Made by a program: the position numbers and the translations under genes
Shown: positions 56,186 to 64,000 of the stretch, piece by piece
Position numbering within the stretch: the first letter of the stretch is position 1
Layout of the letters: the number at the start of each line of letters is the position of its first letter
Origin: Arenibacter antarcticus
GTDB taxonomy: Bacteria > Bacteroidota > Bacteroidia > Flavobacteriales > Flavobacteriaceae
DNA: 64,000 nucleotides
NCBI RefSeq assembly: GCF_041320605.1
Contig: NZ_CP166679.1
Location: 3,024,001-3,088,000, forward strand
Direction: 5' to 3'
The notes under the pieces: generated by a model
What the model saw: the letters and a program-made list of their open reading frames with translations, nothing else
Told to the model about the DNA's origin: nothing
Databases searched by the model: none

Positions 56186-56205
56186 ATTATTATTATTATT
56201 ATTAT
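56186..56205. repeat. ATT microsatellite after cas3
   Basis: Six ATT units and a partial seventh lie 20 bases beyond the cas3 stop, between it and the palindromes. Length changes there would alter spacing but no coding frame. Confidence 0.9.
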
Positions 56206-56224
56206 CCTTTTTTCATGCCCAAAC

Positions 56225-59005
56225 CTATAGGAATTGGGTCTCAACACTTTTAAACTCCTTATCATCAATTCCAAAAGCCTCTTTATAAAACCCGTTCCAA
56301 TTTTCCACATAATAATAGCCATAGATGCTTTTTTCCATATCTGAAAAATGAATTAATTGGCTCTCTATAGCGTTGGTTTTAAACAATGAGAATACAAATT
56401 TCGAGAGTATGGACTGTATTTGTTTGAGTTGTATTCTTTTTTCCAAAAATCCATTTTTGCCATTTATCAAATCAATATACAAGTCAAATACCTCTTCACC
56501 ACATATCTTATAATCCACATCTGGCAAAACTTCAAAAGAGGATAAAAACCGCAAATCGCTTGTTGTAAAGATTTCTTCATTGTTATCGATTGTTTCGCCC
56601 TTTACAGCTATGGGAATTTTCATTGGAATAAAACAACCCAAATTCTCCTGTTCAATAAGCTTGAATTGTTTCTGTACTGATTCAAATTTTAACTTATTGA
56701 TGTATAGAAGATAATCATTGAATCCTTTTCTATGTTCATCAAGGTTTAAACAATTTTTGTATGCGATAACCTTATCATAGAGCAAATCGAAATCTTTGCT
56801 TTCCAAAATATGTTGTTGCTCCTTTTTTGAAAGATTTCTCGTCACTTGTAAACGATAGTCCTCCCCGTAGATTAGTGCTTCTTTGTTGTAATTGAACAGA
56901 AACAGTTGGCAGTTTTCTTTGCCCACGTTACGGTTGATCCTTCCTGCCAATTGTTCATCGCTGTCCAAAAGTGATTTGTCCTTAAAACCCAGATCCATAT
57001 CAATATCTACGCCTGCTTCCACCACCTGTGTTGTAATCAACAAAATTCTTTTTTTGCGATTCTCCTTTCGTTTTAAAAAGTTGATGATATGCCGTCGGCG
57101 ATGTTCCAATATAGTGCCTGATAGCACAAAAACCTCTTCGAAAAAACCATCATTTATTTTTTGGATTTCGTTATAAAATTCGGTGGAAGATTTTTTAAAA
57201 ATGAATTCTATGATGGTGTAAACGCTATCTTTTGGTTTTACCTGCCCATAGTCAAGTAATGAATATTTTTTGGATTCGTTGAGTAATTTTTCGGCTAATT
57301 CGGTCAAATGAATCTTTTTTTCCGCAAGTTCAAAATTGAAGGAGACCCTATCCTTAAAGTTGGTGTTTTGGAAATAATCTGTACGGGCATTTTGCAACAG
57401 ATAAACAAAGTTAGCCGTATCTACTTCAATATTAAGCCGATGCAGTTTTGGCAAAGTAGCCGACATGATCACAAAACTGATGTTGTATGATTGGGCATAC
57501 TTTTGAACCAAATAAATAACCTTGTCCCAATGTTGTGGGGCATATGTCTGTAATTCATCAATAACCACGACAGAATTAGCCAATCGGTGCAATATGTAAT
57601 TTTGTTCTTTGGCATTTGTCTTCAAAATCTCAAAAAACTTGATGTGAGATAGCAAACTGAACGGATAGTTCAAAAACAAATGGTTGATGTAGTTTTTACG
57701 GTTTTGACCATAATCGTCATCTTCATCTTCCTCTTTTCCAAAGGCAGCTTTTGAATGTAATGCGACAATTTCGTCATCTCCCAATCCAAGGTTTTGTTTT
57801 ATGCTTTTGTAGGTTTGGTCGATTAAGGTGGTAAATGGAAAAACGTAATAAACTTTGTTCAAATCAGGGTTTAGCTTCAGTAATTCCAATGTGACCAGCA
57901 TAGAAATGTTCGTTTTGCCACCTCCCGTAGGTGCCTCGATATAAAATAGCTTTTCTTTATGATTCAACCGTATGTTTCGTATTGCTTCGGTCGCCATTTG
58001 CTGGCGCAGAAGGTTAAGGTTTTCGTTGCTTTTTTCGGTCGGTTTTTTCAAACTGAGAACGGCTAGCTGCTGATATGTTTTTTCGTTGAAGTTTCGTTTT
58101 GTTTCCTGTTTATCAAGCCAAACGTTTGTGCTTACTTTTACAAAAATTTCGTCGATTCGCTCTTTGCTCAATACTCCAAAATCTGTAGTGGACGATTTGT
58201 TCATATATTCGTTGGTAGCCAAATAATCCGAGGCGGTCAAAAGGGAAAAATTCAATCGTATCAATTGGTACAAATGAAATGACCTGGCGTAATCGCTAAA
58301 TGCAATTCTTGGAAGTGCTTTTTCAAGCCCGAGCAAAATTCGTGATACTATTTTTGAATTACATTTTTTTTTGAAAAGAGAAAGATAAACCTCCAATTTA
58401 TCTGCCAATAGATTTTCCCTGACCAATTTCGATAGAAAATCATCGTCTAAATATTTACCATGATGTTTGTAGATGGGATAAGAAAACATCAAAATATAAG
58501 ACATCGCAATGACCTGTTCTTTCCCCTTGAACAAATTCAAGGCTTCATCGATTTTATGACTAAGAAAAATAAACGAACTCAAGGTGGAGTGCTGTTTTCC
58601 AATGGTATTCCCGGAATTTTCCTTACCCCGAAAAAAAGGATTGTTCATCTTTTCAGGACTCGCCTGAAAATTCTCGTTTACCTTCCCGTGGTCGTGGTAG
58701 CAAATACTGTGAACGAATACTTTCTTTAAATAGGCGGCCAGTTGAACGGAATCAACATCGTACGATGCCAAATAATCAAAAATCAAGCCGTCTATCGGCT
58801 CGTCCAGACCATGAATTTTTACCAAGGCTTCAAAATAATCTTGTACCAAGTCCAAATGCTCCGCCAACGTCTCTGATGGTTTCGACAAATCTCCGTTTGG
58901 GGTGTGTGCCAAATAGACCTCCGCATTTATTAATTGCTTAACAACACTTTCGTTTTCCTTATAATCCGCTAATATGTTCGAAATACTATCAATGAAGTTG
59001 TACAT
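56225..59005 (-). CDS. cas3: CRISPR-associated nuclease-helicase Cas3
   Basis: This 926-residue protein degrades DNA after Cascade finds a target. An N-terminal HD nuclease domain has H50 in AEHLDLV and the HDHGK motif at residues 104-108 (ICYHDHGKVNENF). The superfamily 2 helicase follows: Walker A EAPTGGGKTNIS near residue 357, the DExx box VVVIDELQTYAP near 482 (DELQ instead of DEAH), SAT in VIMSATLPKL and motif VI QLAGRINRNVG. Domain order HD then helicase is typical of type I-B. It overlaps the end of cas5 by 17 bases. The C-terminal domain runs to residue 926 with no break. Confidence 0.96.
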   Translation of the reverse strand: MYNFIDSISNILADYKENESVVKQLINAEVYLAHTPNGDLSKPSETLAEHLDLVQDYFEALVKIHGLDEPIDGLIFDYLASYDVDSVQLAAYLKKVFVHSICYHDHGKVNENFQASPEKMNNPFFRGKENSGNTIGKQHSTLSSFIFLSHKIDEALNLFKGKEQVIAMSYILMFSYPIYKHHGKYLDDDFLSKLVRENLLADKLEVYLSLFKKKCNSKIVSRILLGLEKALPRIAFSDYARSFHLYQLIRLNFSLLTASDYLATNEYMNKSSTTDFGVLSKERIDEIFVKVSTNVWLDKQETKRNFNEKTYQQLAVLSLKKPTEKSNENLNLLRQQMATEAIRNIRLNHKEKLFYIEAPTGGGKTNISMLVTLELLKLNPDLNKVYYVFPFTTLIDQTYKSIKQNLGLGDDEIVALHSKAAFGKEEDEDDDYGQNRKNYINHLFLNYPFSLLSHIKFFEILKTNAKEQNYILHRLANSVVVIDELQTYAPQHWDKVIYLVQKYAQSYNISFVIMSATLPKLHRLNIEVDTANFVYLLQNARTDYFQNTNFKDRVSFNFELAEKKIHLTELAEKLLNESKKYSLLDYGQVKPKDSVYTIIEFIFKKSSTEFYNEIQKINDGFFEEVFVLSGTILEHRRRHIINFLKRKENRKKRILLITTQVVEAGVDIDMDLGFKDKSLLDSDEQLAGRINRNVGKENCQLFLFNYNKEALIYGEDYRLQVTRNLSKKEQQHILESKDFDLLYDKVIAYKNCLNLDEHRKGFNDYLLYINKLKFESVQKQFKLIEQENLGCFIPMKIPIAVKGETIDNNEEIFTTSDLRFLSSFEVLPDVDYKICGEEVFDLYIDLINGKNGFLEKRIQLKQIQSILSKFVFSLFKTNAIESQLIHFSDMEKSIYGYYYVENWNGFYKEAFGIDDKEFKSVETQFL

Positions 59006-59762
59006 AACGATTTTCGGTTAACAGGTGGTATAGGTTTGGCAAAGTGTGGGCGTTCATTATCTCGTAATTACTAAAAACCATTTCTTCCAATTGGTATTGC
59101 ATCAAGTTTAGATTAAAGCCGACGGGCAAACGCTCAAAATACATAAACGGATTTTCATCAGATTCCCATGCCCCTAGAAAATTAACTTCGGCCAATTCAC
59201 TATTTTTTGTGATGTTTTGATTTTTTGCGAAAAGAGAAAGGATAGGAACACTTTCATTTTCATTTAACGCGGCAAGGGTATAGTTGTGCTTTATAACCGA
59301 TTGTTTGTCCCACCACGCCGTAAATTCGTTTTTACCAAAATACGGTATGAACTCAGAGTTTCCTCTTTCCAAATTATCCAACAAACGACGCTGTGTTTCG
59401 ATGGCTTCATCTAATAAGAGATATACCCGATATTTCGGTGAAATCAAAGTAAGTTCTTCGGTCAAAAAATTTGTGCCTTTATTGGCATAGCCCACCGTAT
59501 TGGAATATTTAATAGGTGTTTTTGAAAAATTACCATTATCATGATCTAACGGCGCAATACCAATTTTCAAGTCTGCCAGTTTCTCATAATACTCCGGTAA
59601 CTCTCCCTTTTTCCGATACCCTGCAAGTCCAATAATTGCACCTAAAATACCTAACAAGGCAGGTTTATGTATCATATTATACGATACATTCAGGGTATTG
59701 TTAGTTTCGGGTTTTCTAAAAAAGCCGAAATTACTTTGTAAATCAAATGATATAAGTTGCAT
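58989..59762 (-). CDS. cas5: CRISPR-associated protein Cas5 (type I-B)
   Basis: This protein of about 257 residues is a RAMP-fold Cascade subunit that caps the 5' handle of the crRNA. The family N-terminus is MQLISFDLQSNFGFFRKPETN (quoted in part: LISFDLQSNFGFFRK), followed by the glycine-rich GILGAIIGLAGYRK. Its length is normal for Cas5b. I start it at the ATG 59762, eight bases after the cas7 stop; a TTG at 59774 would overlap cas7 by four bases. Confidence 0.92.
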   Translation of the reverse strand: MQLISFDLQSNFGFFRKPETNNTLNVSYNMIHKPALLGILGAIIGLAGYRKKGELPEYYEKLADLKIGIAPLDHDNGNFSKTPIKYSNTVGYANKGTNFLTEELTLISPKYRVYLLLDEAIETQRRLLDNLERGNSEFIPYFGKNEFTAWWDKQSVIKHNYTLAALNENESVPILSLFAKNQNITKNSELAEVNFLGAWESDENPFMYFERLPVGFNLNLMQYQLEEMVFSNYEIMNAHTLPNLYHLLTENRYVQLH

Positions 59763-59770
59763 AGATTTTT

Positions 59771-60682
59771 TCAAATAGTTTGGAAGTTTACATTTTCTGG
59801 CAGGTTGATAACATTGGTAACTGCTTTGTTATAATAAATTTCCAAGGTCTCGATCTCTTGCTTTACAGCATCATCTTTTAGGTATGTCGCAATCTTTCGC
59901 AAATCTATGGTGCCATTCTTGGCTACGTCTACAAATTCAATAAACGAAGGCATTACAAGTTTTGAGCCTTCCTTTAGTTTGACCCAAAAAAGCATTTCGT
60001 TTTCCGTTCCTGCCTTAGCGGCACTATCGTAAAAACTTGCACCTTTTCTAAGACCTTCCTTTAGTTTATCTATATTCGATTGCGTAAGGCCCTCCGCACC
60101 AACTCTTTCTACATCTTCCTCAATGTTTTTTGGGTTGAGGGATAAATGGTGTACATAATGACCCTCTTCTAGTTTGGACTGTGTGCCAAGGGTGGTCATG
60201 GTACTCTCTTTGCTCTTTTCGCCAGGATTTCTAAATGGGGACATAATTTGTTCGGAATAAATAACATCTTCGGGAAAACGATTTAACCCATGGGTTATTT
60301 GACAAGATCCATGAATGGAAACATTAGTGGCACCAGCGTAGGTTCCTCCGAACAATTTCACGTCCAATACGGAAAGAATGTTTTTAAGAAGTTCTTTTCT
60401 TAACTCGTTGCCTTTCTTTGTGATTTTTCCAAAATTCTTTTCATAAGTTTCGTCCAACGTTCTTGGCGACATATCATCGGTCAACGATTTGAAGTAAAAT
60501 ACGTTCTCCTGTAAAGCATGTTTCCAATAGTAACGAATGGAATATTTAAGTGCCTTATCTGTTGCGTAAACCTTGCCGTTCGGCAACTTTCTCGGTTGAC
60601 CCGAAAAGTCTGCATTGTAGTTGGAATTGATGGATTTTATCATTGCAAATCCGTAAACGCGGTTATTGAATTGTTGTGCCAT
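59771..60682 (-). CDS. cas7: CRISPR-associated protein Cas7 (Csh2, type I-B)
   Basis: This 303-residue protein forms the backbone of Cascade by coating the crRNA spacer. The N-terminal RVYGFAMIKSINSNYNADF and the VKLFGGTYAGATNVSIHGSC region near residue 110 (quoted in part: DVKLFGGTYAG) match the Csh2 type. It follows the cas8b stop by two bases. It should be needed in several copies per complex. Confidence 0.94.
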   Translation of the reverse strand: MAQQFNNRVYGFAMIKSINSNYNADFSGQPRKLPNGKVYATDKALKYSIRYYWKHALQENVFYFKSLTDDMSPRTLDETYEKNFGKITKKGNELRKELLKNILSVLDVKLFGGTYAGATNVSIHGSCQITHGLNRFPEDVIYSEQIMSPFRNPGEKSKESTMTTLGTQSKLEEGHYVHHLSLNPKNIEEDVERVGAEGLTQSNIDKLKEGLRKGASFYDSAAKAGTENEMLFWVKLKEGSKLVMPSFIEFVDVAKNGTIDLRKIATYLKDDAVKQEIETLEIYYNKAVTNVINLPENVNFQTI

Positions 60683-60684
60683 TT

Positions 60685-61071
60685 TTAATCGTTTTTATTA
60701 TGGTTAGAATATAATTGATTGTCTGAAAAAAGACCGGATAATAATTCTGGATGTAAATTCTTTACGTTTTCTTCGGTATTGTGCGCCAATACAAAAGCCA
60801 CGACCTTACTAAAGTTTCTAGAAAAATTTTCATGTTTATAGCGCTCCAAATCTTTTGTAATCGTTAGTTGTAACTCTCTGCAATTGCTTTTTTGCATATA
60901 TGGTTCCAGTAATCGTAGGCTATTGTCTTCAGATTTGCTTTTGTTCATCAGATAATAGATAACCTGCCCAGCGGCAAAGGCGAAATCATTATCGGTTGCC
61001 AATGCCGTTTCTGCTGTTTCTTCGATGAGTTGTGCAACAAAATTTTGATGCTCTTTTAATTTATTTGCCAT
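60685..61071 (-). CDS. cas11b: Candidate internal Cas11b small subunit within cas8b
   Basis: An in-frame ATG at 61071 inside cas8b would give a 128-residue, mostly helical protein (QNFVAQLIEETAETALA, LLEPYMQKSNCRELQLTI). Separate translation of the small subunit from the 3' part of cas8 is established for type I-B, I-C and I-D systems, with products of about this size. The context upstream of the ATG is A-rich (AAACAAACGATAAC), suitable for Bacteroidota initiation, but there is no direct proof here. Confidence 0.5.
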   Translation of the reverse strand: MANKLKEHQNFVAQLIEETAETALATDNDFAFAAGQVIYYLMNKSKSEDNSLRLLEPYMQKSNCRELQLTITKDLERYKHENFSRNFSKVVAFVLAHNTEENVKNLHPELLSGLFSDNQLYSNHNKND

Positions 61072-62637
61072 GTTATCGTTTGTTTTAGTGTTGGACTTAT
61101 GAAAATATTTGTGCAGGCTGTACCATATATTTAATTTATGTTTTATGCCGTATTCGCTTGAGTTATGTAAGTCATCTTTAATACCATTAAAAACAAGTTC
61201 GTCAAACTGCTTTCCGTGAATTGTAGCTCTATTGGATTTATAGACATAGTCATAAATCGCTTTTCGGTACTTGCAAAAAGAGAGAAAGGTAAAATCGCGG
61301 CTTTCATAATCTTCCTTTTTGAAATCCGAAAAATAATCGACCCTATGGTATTTATTCTGCACTAGGTATTTTAGGACTTTTTCTTCTAATTGAAAAATAT
61401 TCGTGTTAATAGGATAGTGTTTTGGTTTGCCATCTTCATATAAATTGAAAAGGTTTTCAATTTGAAGCCCGTTGTTTGTGCCGCCCACTTCAAATTGAAA
61501 TTGGGAGACAAAATCAAAATCGTTGAATACGATGCCGTTTTGGGTATTTGACCAATTTAGGAGGTAGTAATTTCTAAAATCATCTTTATATACATTGTAT
61601 AATTCTTTAACAATTTCAGTAAATGAAATACGCTTTTCCGAATACACGGCAATCACTTTTTCTTTGAATTCTTCATTATAAATAAAGATGGGCAGAGGGT
61701 TGGGCAAGTTTTTTCTAGGCAGTACATTGCTAAATTCAAATAGTGCTTTCGCCTCTAAGTTGGAGATGCGCCCCGTGATATCAAAGGTCGCGGTCTGGTG
61801 CATCAAAAATGGCATATTGGCGTTGTACCCGTTCTGAAAGTCATTGGTACCATAAATCAGCCCCTCTTCATTTGGATCGGTGTTGTACTTATCTGTGTTG
61901 AAAAGTTTATCGCCCAAATATTTACCATGGGTGGTTTTATAGGTTTCAAGAGGAAAATCCAAATAGAACAATATATAGTCACTATCGGTTAAAGGCTGGA
62001 AGCTGGCCATTTGGGTTTGAGAATCGGTTATTTGCTGTTTTAACGACTCCTTTTCTGTTTTATCACTCACACTCTTCTGGCGTTCTTTTAGTGCTTCTGC
62101 CTTATTCGATAAAATCTGAAATTGAGCATCTCTTTGATTTTCAATATCGTTCAAAACAACTTCCCAGGATTTGTTCTCGAAAAAGGCTTTGAAGTTCAAA
62201 AAGACTTTTTTGAGGATCTCATCTTCGGTCAACATGCTTTCTGCCTTGTCAAAATAGTCACTAAAGCGTTCTTGTATTTGAGGTTTTCCTTTTTCCGAAT
62301 TTGCCTCATATTTAACCCCACCTTGTATGTGTTCCTTTTTAAATGCAACGCAGATAGGAGAACAAGATTGGATTGCTTTCATGGGTAAATCAAAACATTT
62401 GTTGGTGTTCACACACCACGCATTTTCTTGAAGTCGTTTGCACTTTTCAAGAACGTCACTCAATTCATCCTTTAACTTTTTCGAGTAAAAGCCGAATTGA
62501 ATATTATCGGATTTTGTATTCAAATTTCCTTTATCATCGACTTGTAAAAGAATATGAAGTCCTTCTTTTGGGATCGCTCCGAGACTTTTAAAGTTGTCGG
62601 GCAGGCTGTTGGTAAAATTTATTAAATCTTTAAGCAT
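60685..62637 (-). CDS. cas8b: CRISPR-associated protein Cas8b (Csh1-like large subunit)
   Basis: This 650-residue protein is in the position of the Cascade large subunit, which recognises the PAM. It is not strongly conserved, so the call rests on position, size and family features: an N-terminal domain with CVNTNKCF and CSPICVAF cysteines (residues about 75-97), a long central region, and a helical C-terminal domain. The C-terminal 128 residues start at an internal ATG (MANKLKEHQN, codon at 61071) and could be the small subunit Cas11b. A coiled-coil segment occupies about residues 160-215. Confidence 0.88.
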   Translation of the reverse strand: MLKDLINFTNSLPDNFKSLGAIPKEGLHILLQVDDKGNLNTKSDNIQFGFYSKKLKDELSDVLEKCKRLQENAWCVNTNKCFDLPMKAIQSCSPICVAFKKEHIQGGVKYEANSEKGKPQIQERFSDYFDKAESMLTEDEILKKVFLNFKAFFENKSWEVVLNDIENQRDAQFQILSNKAEALKERQKSVSDKTEKESLKQQITDSQTQMASFQPLTDSDYILFYLDFPLETYKTTHGKYLGDKLFNTDKYNTDPNEEGLIYGTNDFQNGYNANMPFLMHQTATFDITGRISNLEAKALFEFSNVLPRKNLPNPLPIFIYNEEFKEKVIAVYSEKRISFTEIVKELYNVYKDDFRNYYLLNWSNTQNGIVFNDFDFVSQFQFEVGGTNNGLQIENLFNLYEDGKPKHYPINTNIFQLEEKVLKYLVQNKYHRVDYFSDFKKEDYESRDFTFLSFCKYRKAIYDYVYKSNRATIHGKQFDELVFNGIKDDLHNSSEYGIKHKLNIWYSLHKYFHKSNTKTNDNMANKLKEHQNFVAQLIEETAETALATDNDFAFAAGQVIYYLMNKSKSEDNSLRLLEPYMQKSNCRELQLTITKDLERYKHENFSRNFSKVVAFVLAHNTEENVKNLHPELLSGLFSDNQLYSNHNKND

Positions 62638-62797
62638 GTAAAAATCTATTTTTCATTTCCATAATTTCCTTACTCATTTTCTCATTTCTTGGGCGAGAAT
62701 TGAAAGAGGTGCGCACTATGCCAACCAAAAAACCCTTGTATCACCCAAAGCAAATCCAAAAACGACGATGATTAGTTCATCTTTAATTTTTACCATA

Positions 62798-62813
62798 TCT
62801 GCGGTTTCGCAGA
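62798..62813. other. Small hairpin in the cas6-cas8b gap
   Basis: TCTGCG pairs with CGCAGA around GTTT in the otherwise AT-rich 212-base gap between cas6 and cas8b. No T run follows. It may stabilise or process the message; nothing else was seen in the gap. Confidence 0.35.
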
Positions 62814-62849
62814 ACCCTCGAGTTTTATTTTAAAAATAAATGCCATAGT

Positions 62850-63677
62850 TTAAAGAGCGTCAGTTTTATGTTCTGTACTTTTTTCTTTTTCTACAACTTC
62901 CAAGAAGCCGCACCCTAGGCTGTTGTACACCCCACAACCTGCATTGTGGAGTAGTTGCAATGCCATTTCGCTCCCCGTTGCACCTATTTCAAAGCCATAA
63001 TAACCTTTAATCCTTGTCTGCGCTTTGGTGTTCGCCTTGACAACGATTAAACGGCTCTTTGGTTTTTCTGTTTTAAAAATGGGGGTGATACTCATACTAT
63101 CTTGCTCTTTTTGGGTTTGCTGTAGCTTGGCCGCTTTGCATTTTTCTTTCCAGTTATGTAACATTAGGGCATCCCAATCGCGGTGCTCGGGCGAAAGAAA
63201 TTCGTAATTTCCCTTAGTATCTTTTTTTCCGCAGATCAGCATCGAGCTAAGTCCAAAACAGACTGCTGAAATTGCTCCCTCGGGCAAATTAAAAGGTGGT
63301 AATGCGGTAATTTGTTCCACCAAAAAGGTAGCTTTGCTTTTTTTGTCGGCTAAGGTTATCTGCCTGTCCTTAAAAAGTCCTTTTACAAAATTTTGGGCCG
63401 TTTCAGGCAAATGGAATGACACTAGCACTTCTGCCGGAGAGGACAGTTTCATACGATCGCCGGCCAACTTGAATTTTGCCCTGAGGTCAGAAAAGGTAAA
63501 TAGCTTGAAGTTTTTAAGTCCATTATCCACTTTATGGCCTTCTTCGTGCAAAAACGTGGCATATTCAGCATCAGCTTCCGCCAATACCTTATAAATTGCT
63601 GCACTTAAGGGGTATTGGTAATTGATCGGAATAACCGCATCATTGGAGGTTGGTATCAGGATAATGGAAAAGCGCAT
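62850..63677 (-). CDS. cas6: CRISPR-associated endoribonuclease Cas6
   Basis: This protein of about 275 residues cuts the repeat in the crRNA precursor. It has two ferredoxin-like domains: the N-terminal RFSIILIPTSNDAVIPINYQ with a downstream histidine-bearing ATFLHEEGHKV, and the C-terminal glycine-rich loop NAGCGVYNSLGCGFLEVV near residue 250, the diagnostic feature. The start is taken at MRFSIIL (63677); an upstream ATG at 63698 adds seven polar residues. It is the first gene of the minus-strand cas operon. Confidence 0.93.
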   Translation of the reverse strand: MRFSIILIPTSNDAVIPINYQYPLSAAIYKVLAEADAEYATFLHEEGHKVDNGLKNFKLFTFSDLRAKFKLAGDRMKLSSPAEVLVSFHLPETAQNFVKGLFKDRQITLADKKSKATFLVEQITALPPFNLPEGAISAVCFGLSSMLICGKKDTKGNYEFLSPEHRDWDALMLHNWKEKCKAAKLQQTQKEQDSMSITPIFKTEKPKSRLIVVKANTKAQTRIKGYYGFEIGATGSEMALQLLHNAGCGVYNSLGCGFLEVVEKEKSTEHKTDAL

Positions 63678-64000
63678 TTGATTCTCGTCAGTGTTCAAGT
63701 TGAAAAATACGACTTCTTTTAATACTAAAACAGGCTAAAAGGGGGATTTTGTTATTTATTGCTTTGTAAGCATACTGATTAATAAAACTTACAACTTTTG
63801 CAATTTGTACCGGAAGTAATTCTTAAACGGTATATAGGTTCGTTGAAAGTGCCTTTTAAGAAATTGAAGGAGCCTAAATATACTTAAAGAAGGTAACCCC
63901 AAGCCCCTGCGGAAGTTGGGCAAACCTACACTTCAACCCTCCCCATGTGGACACGCTCCGCCGGTCCGTTGGGAAGTCTTTGCATTCCGGTTTTCCCGAC
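63678..64000. other. Upstream region of the cas operon and a GC-rich block at the window edge
   Basis: The first 200 bases are AT-rich and should hold the cas6 promoter; on the minus strand TTG, 17 bases, TATGCTTA (about 63770-63800) is a weak candidate. From about 63895 to the window end the sequence becomes GC-rich and unlike its surroundings, with no complete gene in any frame. It may be the end of another element that continues outside the window. I do not recognise it. Confidence 0.4.

Overview
The window is a piece of a low-GC bacterial chromosome from the phylum Bacteroidota, most probably a marine member of the Flavobacteriaceae. The evidence is the gene content (Bacteroidota-type DnaX, PgpH-like HDIG protein, thrA-thrB-thrC order, DUF3822 next to rsmD, KdnB-like oxidase next to kdsB), the repeated use of TAnnTTTG promoter boxes close to start codons, the absence of Shine-Dalgarno sequences, and short-spaced housekeeping operons. 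No plasmid or phage backbone is seen.

Layout. 1-9.4 kb: end of rpsA with its terminator, pyrR-pyrB, a small conserved protein, rnz, pdxH, then sixA-ppk1-ppx (polyphosphate turnover) and convergent miaE. 9.5-17.6 kb: an Ebo cluster (eboA, then eboB-C-D-E-F), an enigmatic operon known from cyanobacteria, Bacteroidota and Phycorickettsia; a DUF1080 hydrolase gene broken by an in-frame TGA lies on the opposite strand between eboA and eboB. 17.6-24.3 kb: dnaX, the RNase P RNA gene followed by tandem palindromic repeats, rsmD, DUF3822, a membrane-anchored protein, a RecD-like helicase and DUF4126. 24.3-27.9 kb: kdsB with a leader expanded by a 90-bp tandem duplication, a HAD phosphatase, a KdnB-like Kdo oxidase and an acyltransferase (envelope genes). 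27.9-38.4 kb: yebC, pterin dehydratase, an RmlD-like reductase, gcvT, thrABC with a candidate Thr/Ile leader peptide, and nnr. 38.6-49.6 kb: clpC, gyrA, a periplasmic TPR protein, an NlpC/P60 protein lacking its catalytic Cys, a thiolase and a PgpH-like c-di-AMP phosphodiesterase.

49.7-64 kb is accessory. tRNA-Ser(GCT) and tRNA-Pro(TGG) are followed by an IntDOT-like tyrosine recombinase, a CRISPR array of 38 repeats and 37 spacers, and a complete type I-B operon on the minus strand (cas6-cas8b-cas7-cas5-cas3-cas4-cas1-cas2). The array is read on the minus strand from a leader next to cas2; the only mutated repeat lies at the far end. Cas6 makes crRNAs, Cas8b/Cas7/Cas5 (plus a probable Cas11b from an internal start in cas8b) form Cascade, Cas3 degrades targets and Cas4-Cas1-Cas2 acquire spacers. 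Two perfect palindromes 33 bp apart upstream of cas4 look like an operator for the adaptation genes.

The points most worth following are the interrupted Ebo cluster, the cas4 operator-like palindromes, the kdsB leader duplication, the thr leader peptide and the Cys-to-Ser NlpC/P60 protein.
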